Below are positions 7,577 to 17,442 of a DNA stretch of 46,912 nt, one piece after another (positions within the stretch are counted from its first letter, which is position 1; every line of letters begins with the position of its first letter). This DNA is from a virus. Position numbers and translations under genes: made by a program. The notes beneath the pieces were generated by a model, which was given only the letters and a program-made list of their open reading frames with translations, made no database searches and was not told where the DNA came from. The stretch covers positions 1 through 46,912 of the IMG/VR virus record IMGVR_UViG_3300049830_000163. One strand, given 5' to 3'.

Positions 7577-8056
7577 ATGTATGACGCACTACTCATCTTC
7601 GATGGAACTCTCGACACTACCGGCGCTGCCGGTCCGTCGGGTGTTGCTCTCACTGTCACTCGCGCCTCTACGAACGTTATCGACTGGACCGTAGCTCGAG
7701 ACGTTGGGGTGAACGCGGACCTCGAAGCTCACCTCGTGATCGCGCAGACCTTCACGGCTGCCGGCGCGGCGACGCTTCAGGTGGCGTATCAAACCTCCGC
7801 AGACAACGCGACTTGGGTGGATATACTTAACTCCCCGGTCTACGCTGTGGCCGATCTGGTCGCGGGCGCCCTCGTCTTCCGGTACAAGGTTCCCTTGTTC
7901 CAGTTGAACGACAAAGGCACGCCGAACCGCTATCATCGGCTGAACTACACCGTCGCCACCGGTCCCTTCACGGCCGGTTCTGTTATCGCTTGGATCACCG
8001 GAATGGGAGACCGGCAGGCCTTCCAGCCCTACGGTCCAAACTATTCGGAGCAGTAA
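7577..8056 (+). CDS. Bbp16-like capsid decoration protein
   Basis: This 159-aa protein directly follows the major capsid gene, with AAGGAG upstream. It is beta-rich, beginning 'MYDALLIFDGTLDTTGAAG' and containing 'TLQVAYQTSADNATWVDI' and 'YHRLNYTVATGPFTAGSV'. This matches the Bbp16 family encoded next to capsid genes in BPP-1-like phages, thought to be cement/decoration proteins. Location and length agree with the family. Confidence 0.8.
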   Translation: MYDALLIFDGTLDTTGAAGPSGVALTVTRASTNVIDWTVARDVGVNADLEAHLVIAQTFTAAGAATLQVAYQTSADNATWVDILNSPVYAVADLVAGALVFRYKVPLFQLNDKGTPNRYHRLNYTVATGPFTAGSVIAWITGMGDRQAFQPYGPNYSEQ

Positions 8057-8059
8057 CTC

Positions 8060-8380
8060 ATGGCTAAGTACCAAGTCAACTCTCGGTGCTTCATGGGGGG
8101 ACAGCTTATTGACCCAGGTCTCATCGTCACCCTTCCGGATGACTTTGTGCCGGGCTGGTATCTTACTCCGCTGGACGACGCCGCGCAGGTTGCGTACGAC
8201 AAGTACGAAAGCGCGCTGCCTAACTCGATGAAGCCGAAACCGGAGGGGTCGACGCTGGAAATCCAGATCGACGATCCTGGTCTCGACACGGGCAGCAATG
8301 AAGTCGATTTGTCCCAAACGCTGGCCAGCGCCAATTTGACGCAGGCACAGCCGGGGCCGACCGAAGCGAAACCGAAATAA
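8060..8380 (+). CDS. Hypothetical head-module protein
   Basis: This 106-aa protein starts three bases after the Bbp16-like gene. The first half looks like a small beta domain ('FMGGQLIDPGLIVTLPDDFVPGW'). The second half is a Pro/Gln/Thr-rich, probably disordered tail. No known domain was recognised. It is the last gene before a strong terminator, so it belongs to the capsid transcription unit. Confidence 0.72.
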   Translation: MAKYQVNSRCFMGGQLIDPGLIVTLPDDFVPGWYLTPLDDAAQVAYDKYESALPNSMKPKPEGSTLEIQIDDPGLDTGSNEVDLSQTLASANLTQAQPGPTEAKPK

Positions 8381-8387
8381 TTTGAGT

Positions 8388-8413
8388 GGGGGACTTCGGT
8401 CCCCCCTCTTTCT
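8388..8413 (+). terminator. Rho-independent terminator after the capsid genes
   Basis: A perfect 7-bp GC stem (GGGGGAC 8388-8394 with GTCCCCC 8399-8405) closed by a TTCG tetraloop is followed by a T-rich tract (TCTTTCTC). It is placed like the T7 Tphi terminator behind the capsid gene. It would raise capsid mRNA relative to tail mRNA. Confidence 0.85.
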
Positions 8414-8426
8414 CAAGGAACCGAAT

Positions 8427-10340
8427 GTGAAAAAGCTTCTCGCATCAATAGCCGGCCTCTTCCTGCTCGCGGCGGGAAGTATGGCAGCGGCTCAGACTTC
8501 TGGAGGCCCGACACCTCCAGCGAACTGTTCGAACACGAGTGCCGGTATCATCCGCGATGGTACGACGAACTGCAGCTATTTCCTCAAAGTCAACCCAGAC
8601 GGCTCGATCAATACTACTGGTGGTGGTGGCGGCGGTAACACTTCTGTTACGGCTAAAGCCGCATCTCCGACTTACGTCGAGGGCTCCACTACTAACCCGT
8701 TGAGCACCGACCTCCACGGTGGCCTGCGCGTCCTGAATATGGACTCCTCGGGCAATCCAATTGACCCGAACGCGGCGCTGCCTGCAGGCACCAACCTCAT
8801 CGGCAAGGTCGGCATAGACCAGACCACGGTCGGCACGACCAACGCCGTCTCCTTGGCTCAGGTCGGCTCTACCTCGGTCGCCACCGGCAACGGCGTCACG
8901 GGCGCCGGCTCGCCGCGCGTAACGATCTCTTCGGATAACTCCGAAGTTCCGACCAAGATCGCGGATGGCTCCCTGGTCACACTCGGCTCAAAAGCCGACG
9001 CAGCGACATGCGCCACGACCAATACGATGCTGGCCTGCATCCGGCAGCTTAACACCAGCATCAACTCGTCCGTCCCCGCTGGCACGAACCTGATCGGCAA
9101 CGTAGGCGTCGCGCAGGCTACCGCGCTCGGCACGACGGCGGGCCCTCTCAACCAGGGCTCGGTAACGACGGCAGCCCCGACCTACACCACGGGCAATATC
9201 AACCCGCTCAGCCTGACCACGGCGGGCGGCCTCCGTGTGGATATGAGCGGCACGACGGCACCCCTGCCGACAGGCGCGGCGACCTCGGCCAACCAGCCAA
9301 CCACGGTGGCTGTCGCGGGTGCGGCGACGACGGGCACTGGCAACGTCGCGTTTGGCGCTGCTACGACCGGCGCGCCCACAGACACCACCGGCAATAGCTA
9401 TCCGCTCTCACTCACGACCTCGGGCGGCCTGCGACATGATTTGCTGAGCATCAATGGCACGACGGTCAGCACCGGCACGGGCGCGGCTGGTGCGGGCACT
9501 CAGCGCGTCACGGTTTCCACGGATACTGCGACGATCGCCGGATCGGCCGTCGGCACCGCCGGCACGCCCTCAACCAACGTCGTCTCCATCCAGGGCGTTG
9601 CGTCGGGTACGGCGGTCCCGGTCTCGTTTGCGACGATCAATGCCTTCGCGGGTACGACCTCGACCTCGACCACCGGGATTATGAGCTTCGGCGCGTCAAC
9701 CACCGCTGCGCCAGCCTACACCACGGGTAGCAACTGGCCGCTCTCTCTTGCGACCAACGGCGGTCTGCGCGTGGATCTCAACTCCGTTGCAGGCACCACT
9801 ATCGTTACGGGCGGCGTCGCGGGTTCTCAGTCTGTAGGTGGCACGGCTGCGGCTCTGGCGGCCAACACCGGCAACCCGGTCAAGACGGGCTTGGTCTATA
9901 ACACGGCGACAACCGCCGCGACCACCGGCCAAATCCAGAACGCGGCTGGCGACCAGTTCGGCAATATCGGTGAAGCCTTCAACCCGTCGATGGCGGTGCA
10001 GATCACCGGTCAGTCCGCGACCACGGCGAACACCGCCAACGTCGCGACCCTGGCGGCGGCGGCGGCGAAGTTCACATGGATTGCGGGCTTCTCCTGCACC
10101 GCAGGCGGCGCGACGGCCGGTTCTCTTGTGACCATCACCGTCGCCGGTACGATCACGGGCTCGCTGACCTACACCTGGGGCATTCCGACTGGAGCGACCC
10201 TGGCCGCAACACCCTTCACCCTCGAATTCGCCAAGCCGATCCAAAGCTCGGCGGTCAACACGGCAATCACGGTCACGGCTGGCGCGGCTGGCGCGGGTAA
10301 CACCGTCCAGCAATGCAATGCCCACGGCTACCAGCAGTAA
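8427..10340 (+). CDS. Secreted repeat-rich protein with signal peptide
   Basis: This 637-aa protein starts at GTG 8427 with AAGGA 7-8 nt upstream. It opens with a textbook Sec signal peptide: MKKLL, a hydrophobic core, and likely cleavage after A22 (SMAAA/QTSGG). The rest is Gly/Thr/Ala-rich with at least three imperfect repeats of the kind 'PTYTTGNINPLSLTTAGGLRVD' separated by variable segments (about residues 65-90, 240-275, 315-350, 430-465). A compact C-terminal domain ends 'CNAHGYQQ'. Six cysteines suit an oxidising compartment. No enzyme motif was recognised. It may be a surface or fibre-like protein exported before lysis. Confidence 0.72.
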   Translation: MKKLLASIAGLFLLAAGSMAAAQTSGGPTPPANCSNTSAGIIRDGTTNCSYFLKVNPDGSINTTGGGGGGNTSVTAKAASPTYVEGSTTNPLSTDLHGGLRVLNMDSSGNPIDPNAALPAGTNLIGKVGIDQTTVGTTNAVSLAQVGSTSVATGNGVTGAGSPRVTISSDNSEVPTKIADGSLVTLGSKADAATCATTNTMLACIRQLNTSINSSVPAGTNLIGNVGVAQATALGTTAGPLNQGSVTTAAPTYTTGNINPLSLTTAGGLRVDMSGTTAPLPTGAATSANQPTTVAVAGAATTGTGNVAFGAATTGAPTDTTGNSYPLSLTTSGGLRHDLLSINGTTVSTGTGAAGAGTQRVTVSTDTATIAGSAVGTAGTPSTNVVSIQGVASGTAVPVSFATINAFAGTTSTSTTGIMSFGASTTAAPAYTTGSNWPLSLATNGGLRVDLNSVAGTTIVTGGVAGSQSVGGTAAALAANTGNPVKTGLVYNTATTAATTGQIQNAAGDQFGNIGEAFNPSMAVQITGQSATTANTANVATLAAAAAKFTWIAGFSCTAGGATAGSLVTITVAGTITGSLTYTWGIPTGATLAATPFTLEFAKPIQSSAVNTAITVTAGAAGAGNTVQQCNAHGYQQ

Positions 10341-10349
10341 GGGGTGGGC

Positions 10350-11246
10350 ATGCGAAAGCTTCTTGCGCTTCTTCTAGCTCTGCTCTCGATCCCCGCTTCG
10401 GCGGGGATCAACCATGGCGTTGCAGCGGTCTCTTACGTTGGGCCTGGCGATGTTGTGGGGAGCGCTTCTTTTTGGGTTGGCCTGCGCGCTTATTCACTCG
10501 CCAAGGCGACAGCGAACGCGCCGGCGATCAAGATCGTCCGCTCCTCCGATAGCCATAGCTGCGACGTGCTCCTCGCGACCACAGGCGGCCTAGGCAACAC
10601 CGGAAACTGTTCAACTGGCGGAGAAAACGGAACAGCGGTCGCAACCTGGTGTAACGCGACCACCTGCAAGATCGATATCTTCTACGATCAAATCGGCGCT
10701 GCGAATTTCACCGCCAACAACAGCGGTACACGAGCGACCCTCACGTTCAACTGCATCAATACGACGTTGCCTTGCGCGGATTTCGGGGCTGGCGTGTCGT
10801 TCTATGGCGGCGCCAACGCCAGCGTCAGCCAGCCTTTGACGGAAAGCTTCGTGGCGATCCGCACGGGGGCATTTACCTCGCAGAACGACATTTTGACCCT
10901 GGCGAACGGCACGTTTTTCGACGCGGCCAACAATAGGGTCGGAGCCTTCTTTGGAGCCAGCACATCGACTGTTGCGAGCGACAATGCCTGGCATGCGTTC
11001 CAAACCGTCGTGAACAGCACCAGTTCCATTCAAGCCGTCGATGCGACCCAGACCACCGGGTTGAGCATGGGCAACAATGCGACGGGCGCCAGCATATGGC
11101 TGGGAACGCAGAGCTCCGGCGGCAACAATCCGCTGAACGGCAAGATCACCGAGGCAGGCGTTTGGGCCACGAACTTCTCCGGCGCCCAGATGACCAACAT
11201 GTGTAACAATCAGTTCACTTATTGGGGCACGTCAGTTTCATGCTAA
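10350..11246 (+). CDS. Secreted LamG/concanavalin-like protein
   Basis: This 298-aa protein has a very clear signal peptide (MRKLLALLLALLSIPASA/G, cleavage after A18). The N-terminal part contains 'LRAYSLAKATANAPAIKIVRSS', resembling a segment found in phage lectin-like and arabinofuranosidase-B-like domains. The C-terminal 'GKITEAGVWATNFSGAQMTNM' is the usual last strand of LamG/ConA-like folds. Eight cysteines, an even number, fit disulfides. A glycan-binding exported protein is likely. ATG 10350 is preferred over GTG 10344 because AAGGGG is better spaced. The end overlaps the next gene by seven bases. Confidence 0.7.
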   Translation: MRKLLALLLALLSIPASAGINHGVAAVSYVGPGDVVGSASFWVGLRAYSLAKATANAPAIKIVRSSDSHSCDVLLATTGGLGNTGNCSTGGENGTAVATWCNATTCKIDIFYDQIGAANFTANNSGTRATLTFNCINTTLPCADFGAGVSFYGGANASVSQPLTESFVAIRTGAFTSQNDILTLANGTFFDAANNRVGAFFGASTSTVASDNAWHAFQTVVNSTSSIQAVDATQTTGLSMGNNATGASIWLGTQSSGGNNPLNGKITEAGVWATNFSGAQMTNMCNNQFTYWGTSVSC

Positions 11247-13771
11247 AGCACCTATTCCCCTTCATCCTCGGCTTTTGCTTAGTAACAGACTGCGCCGACG
11301 CTCAAATCTACCGCGTGAAGCACTTCAGCGGCGCGGCTCGATCCGCATCACCCGTGGTCGTTCCTGGCGTCTCGCCGCCGACAGTGAACACCACCACCCG
11401 TCAGATGTCCTACGGCGTGAACGACATTACGCCGACCAGCCACGGTAGCCCGGGCGACAACGGGTACGGCCTTCGCGGCTCAATCCGCTGGGATGCCACG
11501 CCCTTTGTGGAGTACAGCGGGGTCGTTCAGCTTGGCCTCTTCGCTTACCACCCGCCCACGGATGCTGAGAAGGCCGCGGGCTTGGCGAATAACGTCGGCA
11601 GCGTTCGGGTCCGGTGCGACAAGGGCGCTTGGGTCACGATCCCTCAGACCAGCGTCAACGCTTCGGCGGGAGGCGTGATAGACTGGAACGTCACGCTCAA
11701 CATAAATGGTGCGTGGTCGGATGGCCTACACACCTGCGATGCGGTGGCGATCCCCTATACCGGCCCAGACATCATCGCCGAGGGGCCGCCACAAGACGCC
11801 TACGTCCATCTCCACGATCAGGCGAAGGCGCTCAACGCGGCGATCGACAACGGGTCAGGCGCCGCCGGGAGCACGCTAAGCATCTACGACACGACGCTTT
11901 TCACCTGGCAGAACGGTACCACCTCCGAGACTATTCTGAGTATTGGACACTCGGTCTCGATGGTCGGCGTCGCGCCCAACACGTTTATCGACGGCACCAG
12001 CACGGTCAACCCGACAGCATGTGTAGCTGACACGGGCTCCAACTGCACTGGTGCGGGCCTGGCCGGCACTTACCATGTCAACGTAGGATCACAGACGGTC
12101 CACGGCGCTGACTTCACCGCGACGATCTCCGGCACCGTCATGACCGTGACCGCCGTCAGTGGCTCCGGCAACGTCCAGCCGGGCTACAACCTCTTCGGCT
12201 CCGGGGTGACGGGCGGGACGAAGATCACCTGCAGCACGACATGCACGGGCACGCATTGCGGTTCAGTCTGTACCGGCGCGGGCTACACCGGCACCTATGA
12301 ACTCAGCACCAGTTCCACCGTTGGATCTCCGACCTCGATGCAAACCGCCGAGGGCGCGAGCTTTGGAAACCTCAGCAGCTACACCTTCATCACCAATTTC
12401 AGCGGCACCCTGGCGCGCAAAAAATACTACGTCTCCCTGTCGGGCAGCAACGCCAATGACGGGCTGACCTCAGCGACGCCCGTGGCCGATATCGGACGGG
12501 CGCAGCAGCTAGCCTCGCTTCTGGCAAACGGCGGCCTCTACGGCTCCGTGGTGTGCTTGATGAACGGCAGCACCTATAGCTATGCCGGCTCAACCGCCAT
12601 TCCCTGGTCTTCGCAGGGCTGGACACAGATCGTCGGCGCTGATCAGCCGCCGTGTTCCGTTGGGGGCGACCCCGGCAATCCCACGCTCAACGTCATTTCG
12701 ACAGATCGGACCTACTTTCCGCTTCATACGATGTGGAAATACCTCAACCTCAAAGGCAACCCGAGCACGCAGAATTCGGCGACGGGCTGGTATCTGGCCG
12801 TCGATCACGTCACGCAGAAGAAGGAGTTAACCGGGCTCGGGGGACTGTTGCAAAACGGCGCGTACACCTGCGTCGAGAGCACTAGCTGGTTCGGGACAGA
12901 CGGGGGTTGCTCCGGCGCGGTCCTCAGCCGCAATGTGACGGGCAAATACATCATTGCAGACTGCGCCCACCAAATTCCGGTGCTGGTGAATGAGACATGC
13001 GAGTACGCCGGGCCTAACCTCTATTGGGCGACAGGAACGTCAACGTCTGGTTCAAACGTCATCACTGGAATTTCGTTCGTGCCGTCTGAGTTGTCAAGCT
13101 ACGTCGCGTCTGACATATGGCTCGCGACGGCAAATCCGAGCATCGCGCCCTTCACTACGGCGGCGGGGGTGTTCCAGGCGGGTACGGCAGCGACTTCCTG
13201 CTTCCCTGGAACCTATACGGGCGTGACAAACCTGACGCAGCTTTACGTCGGCGCGGTCACTAGCAACTCAATCACGGTGGTGGATTGGACGGGAAACCCC
13301 GTCAATGCGGTATCGACTTGCGTCAACGGAACCCTGGCGTCCCTGGGGGCTCACTCCGATGCCCTTCAGGAGCAGATCGGAATTCCGATCCACGACATTT
13401 ATCTTGTGGGAAACAGCTTCCTGAAGAACTCTACCGGAAATCAACAGGGTTTGTTCCTGGAGTACATCGGCATCGGGAATAGTTATATTGCGCAAAATTG
13501 GTTTAACAGCGCCGCCCTGGACGCTGAAAGCATGGTGCTAATTAACGGCGGTAACGAGAACATCATTCTTACGCAGAATATCTTCCAGCAGAACAAGTCT
13601 GTGCGCCTCGACACCGATGGATCTCACGTCACCAACTCCAAGAACGCGACCATGATCGGCGACCAGTGCATGGCCGGCGTACCGACCCCGCCCTCGTTCA
13701 ACGGCAGCGGAACGAACGTGCGGCGGCTGGCTAATATCAGCAGCCAGTGTTATACTACCACAACCCCCTAG
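11240..13771 (+). CDS. Secreted tailspike-like protein (beta-helix type)
   Basis: This 843-aa protein has a signal peptide ending A-D-A/Q (cleavage after about residue 21). The N-terminal 190 residues are beta-rich. A Cys-rich middle follows, and near residue 395 the segment 'KKYYVSLSGSNANDGLTSAT' appears. This is the usual entry to right-handed parallel beta-helix domains of pectate-lyase type, which continues to the C-terminus ('NSFLKNSTGNQQG', 'NENIILTQNIFQQN'). There are about 18 cysteines after the signal peptide, unusual for a cytosol-assembled virion protein. It could be an exported polysaccharide depolymerase or a spike. Confidence 0.68.
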   Translation: MLKHLFPFILGFCLVTDCADAQIYRVKHFSGAARSASPVVVPGVSPPTVNTTTRQMSYGVNDITPTSHGSPGDNGYGLRGSIRWDATPFVEYSGVVQLGLFAYHPPTDAEKAAGLANNVGSVRVRCDKGAWVTIPQTSVNASAGGVIDWNVTLNINGAWSDGLHTCDAVAIPYTGPDIIAEGPPQDAYVHLHDQAKALNAAIDNGSGAAGSTLSIYDTTLFTWQNGTTSETILSIGHSVSMVGVAPNTFIDGTSTVNPTACVADTGSNCTGAGLAGTYHVNVGSQTVHGADFTATISGTVMTVTAVSGSGNVQPGYNLFGSGVTGGTKITCSTTCTGTHCGSVCTGAGYTGTYELSTSSTVGSPTSMQTAEGASFGNLSSYTFITNFSGTLARKKYYVSLSGSNANDGLTSATPVADIGRAQQLASLLANGGLYGSVVCLMNGSTYSYAGSTAIPWSSQGWTQIVGADQPPCSVGGDPGNPTLNVISTDRTYFPLHTMWKYLNLKGNPSTQNSATGWYLAVDHVTQKKELTGLGGLLQNGAYTCVESTSWFGTDGGCSGAVLSRNVTGKYIIADCAHQIPVLVNETCEYAGPNLYWATGTSTSGSNVITGISFVPSELSSYVASDIWLATANPSIAPFTTAAGVFQAGTAATSCFPGTYTGVTNLTQLYVGAVTSNSITVVDWTGNPVNAVSTCVNGTLASLGAHSDALQEQIGIPIHDIYLVGNSFLKNSTGNQQGLFLEYIGIGNSYIAQNWFNSAALDAESMVLINGGNENIILTQNIFQQNKSVRLDTDGSHVTNSKNATMIGDQCMAGVPTPPSFNGSGTNVRRLANISSQCYTTTTP

Positions 13772-13780
13772 GAGATACCG

Positions 13781-14125
13781 ATGGCTCTTATTGATATGGC
13801 TTATGACGCTGATGAAGTTGCGGAACACAGCCCGGGTTCTTTACAAGTAACTGAAGTCAACCAGCCTAAATATCCTTGGGGGTTGATGATTACCCTCAAC
13901 GAGGAGGCCTTGGAAAAGCTGGGCCTGACTAGTGACGACTTCGAGGTTGGGAAATCTATGATGCTCACCGCACGGACGCGCGTCGTAGGGATTAGCGAGC
14001 GGGAATATGAGGGCTCCGCCCCTTGCTGCTGTGTGGATTTGCAGATCACAAAGCTCGATCTTAAATCCGCGCCCGCGGAGATGCCGAAGGGCAAGGACTC
14101 TCTCGGAGGACGCATGTATGGCTGA
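13781..14125 (+). CDS. Capsid-staple/stabilising-like protein
   Basis: This 114-aa protein starts 'MALIDM' and contains 'YPWGLMITLNEEALEKLGL' and 'VVGISEREYEG...CCCVDLQITKLDL'. The layout is seen in small phage proteins described as capsid staples or stabilisers. GGAG lies 7 nt upstream. From here through the tail genes the codon use is visibly more AT-rich at third positions than in the capsid and secreted genes. Family assignment is from the pattern only. Confidence 0.55.
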   Translation: MALIDMAYDADEVAEHSPGSLQVTEVNQPKYPWGLMITLNEEALEKLGLTSDDFEVGKSMMLTARTRVVGISEREYEGSAPCCCVDLQITKLDLKSAPAEMPKGKDSLGGRMYG

Positions 14126-14867
14126 TACTGACATTTGCAACATGGCTCTTAGCTTAATCGGAACGCGGTCTACTATCGACTCGCTTTCCGAGGGTAGCCA
14201 AGAGTCCGCGGCGTGCTCTATTTGGTACGACCGTCTACGGAAGACTTTGCTTCGCAGCGTACATTGGGGCTTTGCGCGGGCGCAGGATAAGCTGACAGTC
14301 CTGGGCACTTGGGCAGATGGAACTGCGCCCTACCCATGGCGATACAAGTATCAGTACCCACCGGGCTGCTTGCGCCTCCGGTACCTTCTCCCTCCGACGC
14401 CGCCGCAAAATTCTGGTATAGTTGTGGGCGCCGACAGTGTAACTAGCGGTTGGGGTTTTCAGCCTTCGCGGGCTAACGCTTTCGCCGTGGCAAACGATCG
14501 GAATAATCTGGGCCAGCAGAGCCGAGTCATCTTGTCTAACCTGCTTCAGGCGCAAGCGGTTTTCACTATCGATGTGACCGACACAGATTTAATGGATGAC
14601 CTCTTTCAGACAGCGCTAGCCAATATGCTCGCCTACCACATTGTTATAGCCCTGACGGGAAACGTAGGTGAGAAAGCGGCTTTTCAACAGTCCACTATGG
14701 ACGCCGTAAATTCCGCGCGGGCGTCTGACGGCAATGAAGCGATGCCTCGGATAGACATTCTTCCGGACTGGCTCGCCATTCGTGGCACGGGAGATATGAC
14801 AGACTACGGTATGCCGAACGGGGCGCAGTGGTTTAACTCTTACGAGGAGATTGGCTGGAGTGGCTAG
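14118..14867 (+). CDS. Tail tubular protein A (T7 gp11-like adaptor)
   Basis: This 249-aa protein has the family hallmark N-terminus 'DICNMALSLIGTRSTIDSLSEGSQESAACSIWYDRLRKTLLRSVHWGFA', given here in its usual order of helix, turn, helix. A small insertion follows ('RYKYQYPPGCLRLRYL'), then the helix bundle 'LLQAQAVFTIDVTDTDLMDDLFQTALANMLAY'. It forms the ring between portal and nozzle. ATG 14118 overlaps the preceding stop by eight bases and is preceded by GGAGGA. Confidence 0.88.
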   Translation: MADTDICNMALSLIGTRSTIDSLSEGSQESAACSIWYDRLRKTLLRSVHWGFARAQDKLTVLGTWADGTAPYPWRYKYQYPPGCLRLRYLLPPTPPQNSGIVVGADSVTSGWGFQPSRANAFAVANDRNNLGQQSRVILSNLLQAQAVFTIDVTDTDLMDDLFQTALANMLAYHIVIALTGNVGEKAAFQQSTMDAVNSARASDGNEAMPRIDILPDWLAIRGTGDMTDYGMPNGAQWFNSYEEIGWSG

Positions 14868-17442
14868 GTCTGATATTCAGTCCAGCTTTAGTGCTGGCGA
14901 ACTTTCCAAAAGTTTATACGGCCGCGTTGACTTGGATAAGTACCAGTCCGGCGCCGCGCTCATGGAGAATTTCTTCGTTGACTACCGCGGCGGGGCGAGT
15001 TCGCGTCCAGGAACTCAACTGATCGATCGGGCGCGGCAACCAGGATCGGCGGCGCCCCCGCACTTGTTCCCGTTCATCTTCTCTCAGGGACAGAGTTACG
15101 TCCTTGAGCTGGGCGATCTCTACATGCGGTTCTATACGAACGGGCAACAGTTATTGCAAACCGGCGTAGCTATCACGGGGATTACCCAAGCCAACCCTGC
15201 TGTTGTGACTTCCGTAGCTCACGGTTTTGCAACAGGTAAGAACGTCTATCTATCCGGCGTTGGTGGAATGACGCAGGTGAATGGCGTTACCTATCAGATT
15301 GTCGTGATTGACGCGAACCACTACTCGCTGCAAACCCTTGATGGAGTAGGGGTTAATTCTATCTTCTACACCCCGTACATCTCAGGCGGTACGGGGGCGG
15401 GTATTTATGAACTAGTTACGCCCTGGGCAGCTGTTGATTTACCGAAGCTGAAATGGGCCCAGTCAGCAGATGTTATAACTTTCACGCATAACAGCTATCC
15501 GATTTATAACCTCAGCCGCACTGGAGTTAGTACGTTTACGCTAGCGCTGGAGGTGATTGCTCCGGTGCTTCCTGCGGTAACGGGCGCGACAGCCTTCGCT
15601 TCGGTTGCGGGTAACTTGATCTACCAGTACATCGTCTGCCCAGTTACGCGGGCGGGCGTTCGTGGTGCGCAGAATAACAGCTTCGCCGTAGGCTCCAAAG
15701 CTCTGGATCCTCTTGCAGCAACACCTGTAGTGATTGAGTGTGACTGGGCCGGCGGAGGCGCGGCCGATCACTTTGACGTATTCAAAACCGGCCCTGTGCC
15801 GAACACGGCTACGAACCAGCCGACAGTATTTGGTTACATCGGCTCTACCGTCATCGGCTCCTTCAACGACAACAACATCGGCCCGAACTACGCAGACAAT
15901 CCACCAGACTTCCGCAACCCGTTCTCGGGCGGGAAAAATCCAGGTTGTGTGGCTTATATCCAGCAGCGTCGGGTGTATGCGAATATAGCAAACTCTTCGC
16001 CGGAGCAAATGGAATTTTCTGTTCCGGGAGCGTATTCAGTCTTCGATACGACGTTCACCGTAAACGCCTCTGACGCGCTTTCCATCTCCCTAACCTCGCG
16101 CCAAGAGAACGGGATTGTATCTCTAGTCCCGACGAGTACAGGCCTCGTTGTATTCACAACAGGCGGGGCTTTTCTAGTCTCCGGCGGCTCACCCAGCGCG
16201 GCGCTGACCCCCACAACTATCACCGCACTTCCCCAAGCCAGCGCGGGCGCAAATGACCTACGCCCATTACAAATCAACTACGATATCCTCTATGTCGAAG
16301 CTAAGGGAAGTACTGTTCGAGACTTGAGTTTCAACTTCTATACCCAGTCTTTCTACGGTTTCGATCGGTCGGCTCTCGCTAACCATCTATTCTTCGGCTA
16401 TACTCTGGTTGACTGGGACTACGCCGAGGCCCCCTTTAAAATGGTTTGGGCTGTTCGTAATGACGGGCGCGCCCTCTCTCTCACATTCATGCCGGAGCAG
16501 GAGGTCTATGGTTGGGCGCACCATTATACTCAGGGAGCATTTAATTCGGTCTGCGTCGTTCCTGAAGGTAATGAAAACCGAGTCTACTTCGTCTGCCAAC
16601 GACAGTTCGGAACAAAGAAAGTCTACTACGTCGAACGCATGGCCTCGCGAAAATTCACTCGTGTCGAAGATGCCTGGTGTGTAGATTGTGCGCTGGCGCT
16701 ACCTCTAACCGCGCCCGCGTATGCTTTGGCTATGACGGCCACGCCTACCGAAGCAACGATTACCGCTAATAGCGGCGCGCCGTTTAACTCCACCTGGCTC
16801 GGGCAAATTATTTGGCTGGACGTAGGCGGGAAGCTGCAGGTCGATCAGATCATCTCCACGACTAAAATCACCGCAACTATTCTAGAACCCTTAGGCAATC
16901 GTATTCCGGACGACCCTTTGAACTGCTTCGACGTGCCTTCCGGTCTTTGGCAAGTGGGCACACCGACAACTGCAATCGGCGGTCTGCAGCACCTCGCTGG
17001 AATGACTGTTACTGGACTGGCTGACGGCATGGTCATCGACCCAACTGTCGTTACGTCTGACGGAACTATAACCCTCGCTAACGCGGCGACAAAAGTTACA
17101 GTGGGCCTTGGCTTTGCGGCCCGACTACAAACCCTTTACCTCGACACGGGCGAGCCCACTATTCAGGGCCGGCGTAAACGTATCCCTGCGGTTACTCTTC
17201 GAGTGGATCAAACTCGCGGCTTGACGGCGGGCGCAACATTTGATACCCTTACCCCGGTTAAGCAATCCGGCCCCGGAGCCTACAGCGTGCCACCTCCACT
17301 ACTCTCCGCCGACCTGTATCACGTCATCGCCGGAGGTTGGGACCTGTATGGCCAGGTCTGCGTCGAGCAAGCTCTTCCACTTCCGGCCAGTGTGCTGGGC
17401 ATCATAGGGGAGTATCAGATTGGTGACGATAGTCGCTCGTAG
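14860..17442 (+). CDS. Tail tubular protein B (nozzle)
   Basis: This 860-aa protein has the characteristic start 'ARSDIQSSFSAGELSKSLYGRVDLDKY', followed by 'MENFFVDYRGGASSRPGTQ' and 'FIFSQGQSYVLELGDLYMRFY', as in podovirus nozzle proteins. Residues from about 360 carry the propeller-like segments ('QRRVYANIANSSPEQMEFS', 'SRKFTRVEDAWCVD'). GTG 14860 is chosen because AGGAG is 10 nt upstream; the TTG at 14851 would be one base from that site. It forms the hexameric tail end and binds fibres. Confidence 0.9.
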   Translation: MARSDIQSSFSAGELSKSLYGRVDLDKYQSGAALMENFFVDYRGGASSRPGTQLIDRARQPGSAAPPHLFPFIFSQGQSYVLELGDLYMRFYTNGQQLLQTGVAITGITQANPAVVTSVAHGFATGKNVYLSGVGGMTQVNGVTYQIVVIDANHYSLQTLDGVGVNSIFYTPYISGGTGAGIYELVTPWAAVDLPKLKWAQSADVITFTHNSYPIYNLSRTGVSTFTLALEVIAPVLPAVTGATAFASVAGNLIYQYIVCPVTRAGVRGAQNNSFAVGSKALDPLAATPVVIECDWAGGGAADHFDVFKTGPVPNTATNQPTVFGYIGSTVIGSFNDNNIGPNYADNPPDFRNPFSGGKNPGCVAYIQQRRVYANIANSSPEQMEFSVPGAYSVFDTTFTVNASDALSISLTSRQENGIVSLVPTSTGLVVFTTGGAFLVSGGSPSAALTPTTITALPQASAGANDLRPLQINYDILYVEAKGSTVRDLSFNFYTQSFYGFDRSALANHLFFGYTLVDWDYAEAPFKMVWAVRNDGRALSLTFMPEQEVYGWAHHYTQGAFNSVCVVPEGNENRVYFVCQRQFGTKKVYYVERMASRKFTRVEDAWCVDCALALPLTAPAYALAMTATPTEATITANSGAPFNSTWLGQIIWLDVGGKLQVDQIISTTKITATILEPLGNRIPDDPLNCFDVPSGLWQVGTPTTAIGGLQHLAGMTVTGLADGMVIDPTVVTSDGTITLANAATKVTVGLGFAARLQTLYLDTGEPTIQGRRKRIPAVTLRVDQTRGLTAGATFDTLTPVKQSGPGAYSVPPPLLSADLYHVIAGGWDLYGQVCVEQALPLPASVLGIIGEYQIGDDSRS

